Source: Membranipora membranacea
Lineage: Eukaryota; Bryozoa; Gymnolaemata; Cheilostomatida; Membraniporidae
DNA length: 64,000 nucleotides
Assembly (NCBI GenBank): GCA_914767715.1
Contig: OU612069.1
Location: 12,025,387-12,089,386 of the forward strand
Direction: 5' to 3'
Part shown: one piece after another, positions 1 through 11,745 of the stretch
Numbering within the stretch: the first letter of the stretch is position 1
How the letters are laid out: each line of letters starts with the position of its first letter
Notes under the pieces: generated by a model
The model's input: only the letters and a program-made list of their open reading frames with translations
The model's database searches: none
What the model was told of the DNA's origin: nothing
Program-made: the position numbers and the translations under genes

Positions 1-330
1 TGTGACTAATATCTTCTCGCTGTACACCTTCAGGAAAAATCAGACAGCTCTTGACTCTTGTCTTGGAAGTATCTTCAAATTGAATTTGCAATAATTGTTA
101 TCCATTATGAAACAACATTGTAGCGTTTGGTATATACATTTTGCTGTTGTAATAAGGGCCATTAAATTGCCTGCAATCCTGAGAAAAGCTGAAGTAAGTC
201 GAGTATGTGCTAGAATTTCAATTATGAAACTCATTTTCCCCCACGCTTAAGTTTGTGGATGGCTTGCCAGTCCATTCATCTTTATTTGAAATTGGTCAGG
301 ATAACCATATCACCCCTTTCTCAATTTTAG

Positions 331-3300
331 GTGCGACCCCCACATGTAACCTACATGCCTCCCCCAAGAGTAGCCGCCCCTATGACACAACCTCGTGTCA
401 TGATGCAACCGCCACCTGTCAGAGTGATGGTACCTCCTGGCCACCAAGTACCTCCTCAAGGACCACCCAGGATGAATATGCCACCACCCGGCCAGCAACC
501 TGTCAGAGGACCACCCCCAAGTAAGTGTAAACAACGTGTGTGGTCTAACGATAGCTTCCATTGGGTACGTAATGATTGGCACTCTGCTACAGATAATATG
601 ATGGTTTACAACTAACATGGCTTTTTTTGTATACATGTACAGTTTATTGACATCAAATTACATATTGTGCGGTGAAGGAGTTCAAACTCATTGGTGCAAT
701 GTACTTCCAACTGTTTAGGAAATAATATCAACTGAAAAAAAAACCATAATGTGAGATATTGAATACTTGCATGGGAACAAGATGGCCTTGATTCAATCGA
801 ATTCTGATTGAGTTCAGCAAAATACTTGCAAATCAGTAGAAATAATAAGTATCACAAAAATAAGATCAAGTTATTAGGGTCTACGAGTCCAACAGTGATA
901 TAAATTTTTGGTTATGTTTTAGATTTCACAGGACCTCCACCGAATCGATTCGGTGGCCCTCCGCCCAACTATGGTTTTAACGCTCCACCACATCCCGGTT
1001 ATGGCCCAGGATTCAGACCTGTAGGGCCTCCTCCTTCTGCACGAGGTCCCCGTCCCGGTCACATGAGTGGACCTCCGCCAGACTGGTCACCACCTCGCAG
1101 AACTGACGACCAAGACAGGTGAGACTCAGCTAGTTATAGGGTGACCAACAATGAAAAATCTGACAGGAAATTTACCCACAATGCATCTTACCACACTGCT
1201 TTGACTTTTCCTTATTCTTCTCTCCATCTTTCGAGATATAAGATAGTATTTTGATGCTCAAAGATCTGATAGGTATTGTCCTACCTACATGAAAAAAGGG
1301 ATGTCTAAGTTATCAGACTAAAAATCACATTGAGACCTTGCCACCTCGCTAACTGATTGTGAATCTGGACTAATTAATTGTACTATACATAATACATTTT
1401 TTCTTCCACCTCTTGCTCATATCGGGTCTCTAAAGACCATAGTGATGATAGACATTCATATTTCTCTATTTATATCCAGTCCGCCCAGACATCCGGCTTC
1501 TCCAGAGCACCCACCTGGAGAGACACCGCTCAGAGTTAGCCGCTCTCGATCTCGAGAGAGAGACAGGAGGGATAAATCCGACAGAGATAGAGACAGCAGG
1601 AGAGACGATAACAAAGATGACAGAGATGATAGGTGAGATAGCTGAAGTGTGGTCAATTGATTATTGATTGATCAAAGCCGTGTTCATTTCTAGCTGTCTT
1701 TTCTTGTCCCTCATGCCTTTATGTTTTCTAGTTATGAGTAGATGTTTGGAGAAAGATATTTTGGGTGTCAAAAGCCTCTGGAGTTGTGTTCCTTCGAAGC
1801 TGCTTGGGAAACCTAGAAAGGGTTTTTAAATTCAATACAGTCAACCCTACCACCAATAGCTCTTCAAGATATTCTTAGGAGAAAAAAACTTTTGTGAATC
1901 ACATAGCACCTCTAGTGAGCAGTAATTTTTCTCATATTTACAGCCAAATGCTTCAAAAAGTGAATTTATAGTAATAATAACTTAAAATAGTTACAGTGCT
2001 TCAAAGTTGTCTTCTCATGTAAGACTTCAGCTGGCAGGGCTGTTATAATGGGGTCACTGATGCTCAATGCACGTGGATGACAGATATTTTGCCGTATCCA
2101 ATCCCTGAATCTCTTTTGATTTTTGTTGCATCATAATAAATAAAGTTTATTCTGTAGATATGTCAGATTATATATATTTTTTTATTATTATTAGGATTGA
2201 GATGATAACAGGGGGGACAGAGATAGAAGACACAGAGACGATAGAAGAAACAGAGATAGAGAGAGTAGAGATGATAGATACAACAGCAGGAAAAGGTATG
2301 TCGCATTAAACAACATGCTCGGAGTAGTAGTTAGCTCAGTTGGTTAGAGCGCCGTTCCTTGAGCATACAAATGTTGATGGTCATTAGTTCGAATCCCACT
2401 GCAGTCCATCTTCTACTGGGTTTGGTTGGCTTCCAGGTGTGTTCCAACTTTCCTGCAAACAGAAAGCAACATTGGCGCAAATATTGCGGCTTCGCCACTA
2501 AGGCAATTCATATTTCAACTCATATTCTCAACTTGATTTTTTTAATCCAGCAATAAAGGAGTGTGAGGAACGGAAATTGAACTCACTGTGCATATACTAT
2601 ATAGAGTATATGCTGTGAGGAACGTCATCGGTACTACGCCTATACTAAAGTATATGCTGTGTACTATTAGTATGTATAGTTGTTCTATAACCGTCCTACT
2701 TTTAAATTTGGTTCTGACTATGGTTCTAGTAATGGTTTTCAATCTTGCACTCCAGACACTTCTAAATGTCACTTTATTGTTGTATAATTTATTTGTAATT
2801 CTAATTTGGAGTTACCTCCTCTTTCATGCACTGAAGAAAGACAAGATCGCTCAAATCTATTAAAATGTGGTTCCAATTGGTAAAACTTGCACTCTGGTGA
2901 GTACGATGTATTTAACTTATTAATTTCTAGTGACGAACAGCTGGTTCCCACTACTCCACAAAGTAATTTACTAAGGGGTTGTTATTGAGCCTGACCTTTT
3001 CTTAGCTTCACTTGAAGTTGCCTTCAAGCTGTTTAAGTAAGGTTCCTGCCCATAACCTGCCGATAACCTGCTAAGACCCCTGTCTTGTTCTAACAGTAAA
3101 ACTCTTGATGAGTTTTGAGACAATACTCTTGCACCACAAAGTCAATATTATATTTAGATGTTAGTACGACACAATCGCTATTTATGAATGTGTTCAGGTG
3201 CGTTTGATATTTTTGTTCAACTTAGGTGACTGATTTTAATTATGAGCACCTACTTGATCTCTGTATAGTGCCTGGAAGCCCAATCAGGTAATCAAGGCGG

Positions 3301-6300
3301 TGTATCAGTATCACAGGCCTCTTAGCCAAGTTAAATTAGCTAAAGACTCCAACCCAATTTCTAGTGAAGGAAAGAGGTATCAGTCTGTGGTCACTCTAAA
3401 ATTGATGTTCAAATTCTATATTCAAAGTTGAATTAATGTTTTCACAGATTAGAGGTATTATCTTAATTCAAGAGTGCCCTACTCCTTCAAAACACAAGAA
3501 TCTAATCCTAAACTATTGTTCCGAAACTTGATCTACTCAACCCCCCAAGCAGATATGACTACTACCTATTTCTGTTCTGTTTTGACAGTAGTTCCCAATG
3601 ATACTTCTCAATAATTTCTGACCTTGATATGAGCACAGACGCGAATTACATGCGTTTAACTGTGGGTCACAATGATTTCCGACTTGATATGCGCACAGAT
3701 GCGAATTACCTGCGTTAAACTGTGGGTCACAATGATTTCCGACTTTGATATGAGCACAGACGCGAATTACATGCGTTTAACTGTGGGTCACAATGATTTC
3801 CGACTTAATATGAGCACAGACGCGAATTACCTGCGTTTAACTGTGGGTCACAATGATTTCCGACTTTGATATGAGCACAGACCCGAATTACCTGCGTTTA
3901 ACTGTGGGTCACAATGATTTCCGACTTGATATGAGCACAGACGCGAACTACCTGCGTTTAACTGTGGGTCACAATAATTTCCGACTTTGATATGAGCACA
4001 GACGCGAATTACCTGCGTTTAACTGTGGGTCACAATGATTAAACCTCCTAAAGTTAATTTTGAATCCTGTTTCAGAGTGTTGTTATAGTAACAATTAACA
4101 ACGACTTACTTTAGTCGATTGCAAAATTGTTTTATAAATTCTTAGTGAATATGACCTAACGTCTGAGTACCTGACGAACTGTCCCTAATTACTTCGCCAA
4201 TCACTATATGCATAGAAATCAACTACAACAGTATATTCACTAATGTTATGGTTTATTGTCTTGATACTTTTAAAAACAATGATAATGTAATTCAAATGAT
4301 ACTCACAGTATATATTGGTCCTTAGACTCCACTTTAGTTTTAGCGTTCTAACAAAGATCTCTGATTTAAAACTAGCATTTATTAAATCAAAATATAATAT
4401 CTTTTACTAGCTATGTAAAAAGTTGACTGTGCTGCTCAAAGAATTAAACTGTACTGATTTACTGTTCAAAATTTCGGCCTTTATATGGGCGCCGATTTTT
4501 GTGCTGACTCTGCTTGTTATCGTCTGATTAGCTGTCAGCGGATTAGTGGATTAGTGTCTCTTGTGGCTTTGTTATATGAAACCATTCTGTGGTCACGTCA
4601 CGTGGTATAGTGCTGCTGTTCCTCAGTCTACCCTCTGGAACTTATTGTTCTATTTTTGGGCTGACTTTGTTGTTGTTACTCCATGATTTATTACTTCTGT
4701 GTCACCCTGAAGATTACTTGGTACTTGGTACTATGACGTATTGGAAAACCAAATAACTGCGTCACTGGAATTGCTATTTTCTTACCGGATAGCATCCTGC
4801 GGTTGTCTTTGTTATATCTTTGATTGATCACTTCTGTGTCTCTCTGCTCGTTGTTTATGCTTGTGATTACTAAATACCATGGAGGTTACTGGGGGCGCTT
4901 GTTTTCATATCTATCTGTACCCTCTGACTTCTGCGGCTCAAAGAATATAACAACATATCTCGAGTGCCCATTTTTGGTACTGACAGGAGTCGCATGAGAA
5001 AGTTCATTATTTCATGCAGGCTTATAAATAGCCAAATTTGAGGCTAGCTTAGAATTACTCATCCCCTTTACTTAATCTATACTCCTACCACAGCTAGCTA
5101 AAACTGAGTCCTAGCTAACAATAAGTCATTCTCTAACTAGCTGAAGTAAGCTCTAGCTAACATTTACTCCTTAACGATACACAGAGAAGTATTCTCAGCA
5201 GTTTTGGTTATAGCTTTCGAAAAATTTTCTCAACAAATGATTTCACCTCTTTTCTGTTTTTTAAATTTAACTCCATCTGTAGCTGTAGGCTCGATCTCAC
5301 TTTATTGGCTATATAGTCAAATATTGCAATAGTCTTTTTTTGTACGACTGTGCCACAAGTAAAAATCAATAATCATTAGGCCGGAGAGAACCTAGCTGAC
5401 GGCCCGTGACAGGAGACATGTGACAGAAGGCATGTGACAGCTCTCCTCATCATTGTAATCCAAAATACCTCCCACTATCCTTCTCAATAATTAAAGTCTT
5501 TGATGCAGTTCTCAGCATTAAAATTTAGTTCTGCCAAGTATGACTTGACCAACCAGAGCCCTTAACTAGCATCCTGTTACTTCCCTTGACATACCTAAAC
5601 ACCACTGGGCCATATGAAAACATATTTGAATGCACATATGCGGGGGGGGGGGGAAACAATGACTTATTGCCCAATATGGCCAGGGTTCCTTTTATCCTTT
5701 TATTTAATTGGAGCTGTTCCCCTTTTATACCAGCACCAATGAATAATCGGTTGCACCATAAACTTATAAATATGTAAATTCATATATACATATTATTTGT
5801 ATTCCATTTTTATTCTGGAGAAGATTAAGTCCTTATTTATATATTTATGGCAGGCAGCACAGATGAGTATTTAGTATGTTTGCTAGCACTGTGGATATGT
5901 TTGTGCCATACAGGCATAAAATGTAAATCTAGGTGGGATGAATATCTGCATTCCACTATTTTCAATGAACTGATGAAGGTTTGTAGTCTAAATTTTTTAT
6001 GATCATGTTACTGAGGCACTCTTGGTATCATGTGACAATAACTTGCTTTTGATTTCTCCAATTCATCTTTTGACCAGCAAACTCACTTACATTGGACAGT
6101 TATAAGCATTTCAGATTCTAGAGGTTCTTATTTAACTTATTCAGGCCTGTACCATAATACACATTCGGTATTGTCTCAGAGGTCATGCTCAATTTGCGTT
6201 AATTGAAGTGTGCCAGGTTGCCGTTATTATATATACTTCTATTGTCAATCTACAATCATCTTTAAGACTGTTTTTCATGTACACAAGTAATAAAAATTAG

Positions 6301-8663
6301 TAGGATTTAAAGTGTTTTGATAGTTGTTGTTTAAAATGAGTAAGTTTGGTTGCTGAGCGTATCTGAATTGGTAAAGAGTTAAAAGTTGTAGTGATTTTTT
6401 GTTTTAATTGATCGCTGTGATAATGTAATGAATTAATAGATGTTTGTCTCTAAAAAAGGTTAGCTGGCTGGAATAAATCCTTCCAAAGGGAAGTCGGGTG
6501 CCATCAAGTGAAAAATTTGAAAACCAAAAATACAGGTGAAATGACCAGCAAGGAGAGGAAAAGGAATCAGACCAAGAAATGTATTTAAATCTCTTGTAGG
6601 CTATGTATTAGATGATACGGTATTTGGTTGACATTTGCTATTAGGCGGAAAGCCCTCTTTTGGAGCAAGTATATTCTTTCAAGAATATATTGTGGTGATA
6701 GGTTGCCATATATGCGGATGCCATATATCATATGACAAAAGACATAATGGAAATAAAAGTTACGAGATGATTTACTATCTATGAATGCCCTGCATTTCTG
6801 GAATAATGCCAAACTTTTGTTTATTGTGGTGCAAATCTGGTCTACATGATCATCCCATGTCAATGAATCATTCAAGGAGTTTGGTATTGACATTTCGATT
6901 AATTTTTTTTATGGTCAATTATTAGATCTAAATCTAGAGGTGTGGCTCTTTGATAGGGTTGTATAAGCATATAGTGAGATTTTTTTATGTTTAACAACAT
7001 CCTATTATTCCTACACCAATTTTCTATCAAGTGAAGATCAGTATCACATAAATCATTAAGTGTGTCAAAGTTGTCAGATTTTGACACGAAAACTGCATCA
7101 TCATTCAGCGTAGGCAAATGCCTTGGAATATATTATGAACTTTTATTAATCACCGATCAATGCATGAAGCAAAATATATGAATATAACGTGTAAAATATA
7201 TGAATATAAAGTGAAAAATGAAGAATATAACGTGTAGGTTTAAAGATCATTGACGTATATGATGAATATAATGACGTATATAATATAATGACGAATGCGT
7301 AATATATAATAGAATGACTAATGCGCAATATATAATAGAATGACGAATGAGTTATGAGGAATGCAATATAATGACGTATATTGCACTTACATTTCCCGGG
7401 TTATATTTTTTGTTTTGTTTCTATTCCATTGAAACTAAAAAAAGTAAAGTGGTGATGAGGCCTACATGCGCAATAGATTTGCCAATGCAGCAGCTAGTTG
7501 AGGTACAAGCTCAAATTGCCATACAAGATGCAGCAATAGAAATCAATTTGAATTACTACGAAGGAAGTCCAAACCTCAAAGCCAATGTAGGATGAGCTAG
7601 GTGAAAACAAGAGTACCTAAGATGTGCAGGGTCCATCAAGATTTTTAAGGAAAAAATATTAATACATCATTCATCAACATTAAATTGCCAAATGCATCCA
7701 CTGTGCACTGTGAATGAGCTGTCAATTTGTTTACTACTCTAAAAAACTCTCAAATATCTGTGTCTGTCCATCAGCTCCCACAAAGTGCAGAATGAAAACC
7801 TTTGAAAGTAAACAGGTTATATTTGTTGCTGCTGTGATCTTATTATTGTCGCAAGAAGTGCACTGAATATTGTAATTACTCTCCCATGAGGAAAACCTGT
7901 CACACAGGCCACAATCTTATGGAAAAAATATCATATATTATATATGTATTATATATATGCCTTCCTGAGATGGTTAAATTTCCCCAACTTTTAATCAATC
8001 ATTATGCATGTGTTTTGCAACAGTAATTAACCACCATAACGAAGCGTTGTGAGCTAGACTATGAACAACAAGCTGTTGTTAGGGGGAATTAAACAGGGTA
8101 AATAGAAAAGTACCAGATCAAGAATGAGTTCTGTTTTGCATTTGTCATTAAACTAAACTTCAAAACTTTTTTCAGTTTTTCCGCTGATCAAACAACTTCC
8201 TTATCCATTCCTGGCATATTTAGCCGCTCGCTTAGATTATCGAGTGGCTTTTTTCTGTCTGGATATTCAAAGCCACAATTTGCTGGCAACAACCATACAT
8301 CTTTTAGCTTCATGATTTGCCATTTGTATATTACAGCTAATATTAACAGCCATTGAAAGGCTTGGATTGGCAGGCAATAAGGTCCCCCAATTTTGTTGAT
8401 GACTTTATTCATAGTGTGGACATTGTGCACTAGATATAAATTTATACTTTTTTGTTTATTTCAGGAGACATAGGGAGGAAGATGAAGATTACGATGAAAC
8501 GTCTTCAAGGAGCAGAAGAGGCGCTGAGTATTATGATGATCGTGATAGAGACAGAGAGCGGGAGGAGAGATCTAGTCGAAGAGAATATGACGATAGAGAG
8601 AAAGATGACAAAGACAATCGAAAAAGTGTAATCGCTACTTCATGCTTTCACATTCCCAGATGA
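331..8663 (+). CDS. Proline-rich / RD-RS-rich nuclear protein, C-terminal 270 residues (5' partial)
   Basis: Five exons join in frame: 331-520, 932-1118, 1480-1632, 2212-2295 and 8465-8663 (TGA at 8661). The total is 813 nt, exactly 271 codons, and all borders are GT-AG. The first two exons encode a Pro/Gly/Met-rich stretch (repeated PPP, GGPPP, GPPP). The next three encode a low-complexity Arg/Asp/Ser/Glu tail (SRSRSRERDRR, RDRDSRRDD, DRDREREE). This pairing is typical of metazoan pre-mRNA splicing and 3'-end-processing factors, where the charged tail mediates nuclear-speckle and protein contacts. No RNA-binding domain is visible because the 5' part lies before base 331. Intron 4 is 6.2 kb and full of repeats. 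For exon 4 the acceptor ending at 2211 is needed, because nearer upstream AGs give a stop or lose the RD frame. I cannot name the ortholog; CPSF6-like, FIP1-like and WBP11-like proteins share this composition. The gene structure is firm, the function is inferred from composition only. Confidence 0.8.
2321..2510 (+). repeat. tRNA-derived SINE, copy 1
   Basis: The head resembles a tRNA with an A box (TAGCTCAGTTGGTTAGAGCGCC, shown only in part) and a B box (AGTTCGAATCCC). The tail contains CAGGTGTGTTCCAAC, AACAGAAAGCAA, TTGGCGCAAATATTGCGGCTT. The same head and tail recur at 20411-20640, so this is an interspersed family and not a tRNA gene. It sits in intron 4 of the RD-rich protein gene, 25 bases past the exon 4 donor. 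Confidence 0.75.
3611..4040 (+). repeat. Tandem array, seven ~60-bp units with 60/61-bp alternation
   Basis: Seven units share the core TGATATGAGCACAGACGCG followed by AATTACCTGCGTTTAACTGT and GGGTCACAATGATTTCCGAC. Successive GGGTCAC motifs start at 3664, 3724, 3785, 3845, 3906, 3966 and 4027, so the spacings are 60, 61, 60, 61, 60, 61. The extra base is a third T in GACTTTGATATG. The real repeat unit is thus a 121-bp dimer. The short reading frame at 3672-3869 is an artefact of this array. It lies in intron 4 of the RD-rich gene. Confidence 0.95.
4440..6580. other. Intron sequence between tandem array and LINE
   Basis: Part of intron 4. It holds a poly(G) run at 5641-5652, a short CATGTGACAG repeat near 5405-5440, and a segment at about 5080-5180 with recurring CTAGCTAA. 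That segment ends in CTCTAGCTAACATTTACTCC, matching the ends of the elements at 11746-12106 and 26283-26494. No exon is seen. Confidence 0.5.
6585..7117 (-). mobile_element. LINE reverse transcriptase fragment, decayed
   Basis: Two minus-strand frames (7117-6899, then 6893-6585) read as the end of a non-LTR reverse transcriptase. The first has a degenerate catalytic motif, LNDDAVFVS in place of the usual (F/Y)ADD, followed by DLHLIENWCRNNRMLLNIKKS. The second, after a frame break near 6895, has SLTWDDHVDQICTTINKSL and LLQKRAFRLIANV, the C-terminal part of the domain. The replaced Ala and the frame break show a dead copy. It lies antisense in intron 4 of the RD-rich gene. The family is a jockey/CR1/Rex-like LINE; the exact clade is not resolved. 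Confidence 0.85.
7140..7375. repeat. Degenerate AT-rich tandem repeat
   Basis: Imperfect units built on AATATAACGTGTAAAATAT and then AATGACGAATGCGTAATATA recur for about 230 bases just upstream of the LINE fragment (on its minus strand). No coding content is seen. Confidence 0.6.
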
Positions 8664-8885
8664 GTGGATTAGCATTTTAAATCTGATACAAAAGCGTTTC
8701 ATCTCAAATTATCGCCCGTCAAAATTGAAATAATGGTGATACCTCGTGCCACCATGATTCTCTGGCGATTTGTCAGTCAGTAGGTGGCGGCCAGAACATT
8801 GTCATGATGAATGGCAACTTATGATGCGGTTTTATTTTTGTTGATGTTCAAATTGTACATATCGATGATGTAAATATTTTACTAA

Positions 8886-8891
8886 AATAAA
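8886..8891 (+). terminator. Poly(A) signal of the RD-rich protein gene
   Basis: AATAAA lies 223 bases after the TGA stop at 8661-8663, in an AT-rich 3' UTR. It is the first canonical hexamer downstream and gives a plausible short 3' UTR. Confidence 0.6.
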
Positions 8892-8955
8892 AATGATTAA
8901 CTACCGACCAGTTTCTGACTCCATCTCCATGTGTCTTAACAACGGCTAAAGTCGC

Positions 8956-9022
8956 TGTGCTGGGATGGATGGTAGTAGCATTTTATTATCAATGGAATGC
9001 TGCTACCTGCCATCCCAGCACA
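8956..9022. ncRNA. Pre-miRNA-like hairpin (candidate)
   Basis: Arms 8956-8982 and 8996-9022 (27 nt each) pair with 24 Watson-Crick pairs, one G-U and a two-base internal mismatch, around a 13-nt loop. The left arm begins TGTGCTGGGATGGATGGTAG and the right arm ends CTGCCATCCCAGCACA. Pairing stops sharply at both ends. It lies 65 bases after the poly(A) signal of the RD-rich gene. Stem length, bulge and loop fit a Dicer-type precursor; the strand is unknown because both strands fold. A small palindromic transposon remnant would look the same. Confidence 0.35.
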
Positions 9023-10149
9023 TTTTGAACGCTTAAAGTGCCCTAGAGGAGCCTATATCGGCTAGAGTTTGTGGGTGACTTGGACTAAGAGTTATATAGC
9101 AACATGTTTCCCTGGCTAAAGGTTGGAGTTTATATGAAGTAATGAGTTTGAGTTGCCTTATCATCAATCTCACTATTTCAAGTATATGCGAAAAGGCATA
9201 CTTTCCATCCTGCATACACTGGAGCCGTTACGAACCAGGGGTTTAGTTAATACTCAAGATGGCCAACAAACGTGGTGAGGGCACTATTTGTCTCTGATTT
9301 CCACAATCTAGTTTTAGATAATCGTCAATCAAGTGTTCCAACCTCAATTATCTTCTGTCTCGAATTTCAAACAATCAACGAACAGTCGAATTCCATCACT
9401 TCAATTTATCATGTCATGTTACTGCTTTGCCTGTGAGCTAGTTTGTATGCTATCAGGGAGGATGCTATCAGCCAGTGTCTTTTAATCTTAAGTTTAGTGA
9501 CCCCCTCAAGTTGGTTGAAAAGGCGTCATCAAAAATAATTATCCTGTAATTGCATGTTACAATTTAAGATATCTGTATGCCAATGGCCTTTATCTTGCTT
9601 ACTGTTCGACAAAAAATCTCTGCTTTTTATTTGTTTTAGCTAACTTAAAGGTTAGAGGCGCGCAGTGCTATTTAGGCTACCAATTTGTCAATATGTTAAT
9701 ATTTCTATACAGGGAAAATAACTGGTAACTAGTAGTGAAAACAACCTGCAATCCCATGCCATTCTTTTTTTACTCTAAATTTTAGCTTCGTTTGACAATT
9801 TATTTAAGTTGGAGTTGTCAACAACTGGTCAGTCAGCTGTATTATTTTGTTTTCATTTATATCGGGTCGCATGGATGGACCAAACCTCCCCATAGATTTA
9901 ACACGTCATCCCCGCACTCGAGTAGCTTCATGTTAATCTACAAAACAAAAAAATATATGCGGCCATCAAATTTCACTTGCATATTTCTGTTCCTTATCGC
10001 TTACTCTCTACAATAATAGTCATGAATGAGCGGTAAGTTTTGACTATGAGTCTAATTAATAAAAACTGCATTTCAAACCTTTGGTTCGGACTCCAACTGA
10101 ATATGATTGGGGCTACATGAAGCTTGTTTTGTAATGCAAATACTCACCC

Positions 10150-10750
10150 TATTGAAAACATGGTCTCCCTCGACAGCATCCCTGATATATGTACCACATA
10201 CATATGTTATCCCTTCCAGCTCACGCTCCATATCCATAGTTCTTTCGAGACTGAATTTATTCCGTGAATAAAGCACCTTCAAGCACATGAAATACAGTTT
10301 AAATAAACCAGCTATCTGTAGTCAAGTGAATTGATGGAACAAACATGGTGTAATAATTCACACCCAAATTTATGTATACATGATTTTCAAAGGCAACAAG
10401 GGAAGACATTTCTGATGATTGTGCCTGGGGAGTCTTTCAATTAGCAGTTTCTCCTTAACTTTTTCCGTGAGTTTGAGTGAAACTTAGTAACCACATTGAG
10501 AGGCTTATATAGTTACGGGTTGCGAAGAAAGTTGCGGGTTACGGAAGCCAAAAACTGCTTATTGAAACACCACCCTGGTCTGCAATAGACAGATGGATTT
10601 GTGCCACACCTACCCTGGGCTTTCCGCATTCAACACATGTAATGAACCTGAATGTGTAGTAGCAAGTATGGTACGGTCTAGGGTATACATTCTGCCACCT
10701 TGTCATCAAAGTCTACTGTAACACTCTGATCAGTTGTGGTATGTCCCAGC
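10150..10750 (-). pseudogene. Coding-like blocks on the minus strand, unidentified
   Basis: Two blocks look like exons. Minus 10749-10614 has a good acceptor (TTGTTGCAG) and begins TTTDQSVTVDFDDKVAEC, but the frame then stops; another frame continues as ILATTHSGSLHVLNAESP before a GTAGGT donor. Minus about 10290-10152 reads LERTMDMERELEGITYVC and RDAVEGDHVF and ends at a GTGAGT donor. Both have a protein-like character, weakly like beta-propeller strands, but the frame break and missing partner exons suggest a decayed gene or an unusual small gene. I do not recognise the family. Confidence 0.3.
10435..10567. repeat. MITE-like element, 133 bp
   Basis: Inverted ends: TTTCAATTAGCAGTTT at the left and AAAACTGCTTATTGAAA at the right, with similarity continuing inward around TCCGT. 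No coding capacity, so this would be a non-autonomous DNA element. Confidence 0.55.
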
Positions 10751-11163
10751 TGCAACAACAGGCAACATAAAAATATGCATCAAATAAATGATGGGAGAAA
10801 TACCATGTCACAACACCATTTATTCATTAATTAATCTATCACCAATTTGAAATTTCTGGCCATGCAAAATTTATATCTTGGGGTTGATACATGACGTGAG
10901 GCCATTCCTGGGGCCATTCCGGGTATCATATTCATTCATATAAAGACTTATAACACTAGCCATGGTTCATTCAATTCAATTTGCATCATCATGATCCTCA
11001 CTTCAAATTGCAAGCAACATACAACAAGTAAACAACATAATAATGATCAATTAAATTATAATATAGGATAATCTGTATCTATTTTTGACACTAACACCCA
11101 ATATTTGCGCTTTGTTGCCTACAAACAACACCCACCTTCACTGAAATATTCTTGACATTCTTC

Positions 11164-11575
11164 TCAGATGTGATAGTATAACTGTCTGAAAGGTGATGCT
11201 CCAACATACATGTGCCTTCGATTGAGTTCACAGAATGTATCAGCAGAGTGTGTTTTATACATGGTGAATGAGTCATCTAGTGAAATAACTTTCACAGCTA
11301 TTCTATAGGTTTTACTAGAAGTACTGGCTGCTCTGTCTCCATCACCACCACCAAGCACTTCAACTCCCTCCTCTTCATCATCATGATCATTGTGATAGTT
11401 ATCATCGTCCTCATCATCATCATCAATGTTGTTGATGCATATTTGGAAATTGTTGAGACTACCAGGGGGGGGGGGGAGTTCTTTGATCTACTACTGCTGC
11501 TTCTTGTTCAAATCCCTCACTTTCAGTCTCATCACTGCTGCTGTATGGCACTAGTGTTGGCTCATCTTCATGCAT
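11164..11575 (-). pseudogene. Acidic coding-like fragment, minus strand, frame broken at poly(C)
   Basis: From about 11561 the minus strand reads MHEDEPTLVPYSSSDETESE and on to RTPPPP, then shifts frame within a 12-base C run (11465-11476). It continues through an Asp/Glu-rich stretch (NNIDDDDEDDDNYHND) to KTYRIAVKVISLDDSFT and stops at 11164. A second frame lower down reads LSDSYTITSEKNVKNISVK up to a GTGGGT at about 11128. It may be part of the same broken gene as the blocks at 10150-10750. No family is recognised; the acidic part could be simple (ATC)n sequence. Confidence 0.25.
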
Positions 11576-11745
11576 ATAGTATGTGATGCAAATAAATGTA
11601 CCTCAGGTATGGCTGAAAATCTACTAACCAAGCATTGGTTGCTCCTGCTCAATGTGTGGCTTTTGCAAATTATAGTACTCTGATACTATTTGCTGGGTTG
11701 ACCTAGAATAACTTGCCATTTGTGTTTTTCTGAGTTTTGAAGATA

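Noticed and set aside
1-330. Additional upstream exon of the RD-rich gene
   Set aside because: No open frame with Pro-rich or RNA-binding character and paired splice sites was seen; treated as intron.
2195-2211. Earlier acceptors for exon 4 of the RD-rich gene (AG at 2193-2194 or 2202-2203)
   Set aside because: They lead to the wrong frame or an immediate TGA; only the AG at 2210-2211 keeps the Arg/Asp frame.
2321-2410. tRNA gene
   Set aside because: A and B boxes are present but the acceptor ends do not pair, and the same sequence with a common tail recurs at 20411; it is a SINE head.
3672-3869. Small protein with repeated NYMRLTVGHNDF units
   Set aside because: The frame exists only because a 60/61-bp DNA repeat happens to lack stops; the 61-base units shift the frame.
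9033-9215. 60-residue minus-strand frame beside the hairpin
   Set aside because: An AG precedes it, but no family motif and no partner exon could be found.
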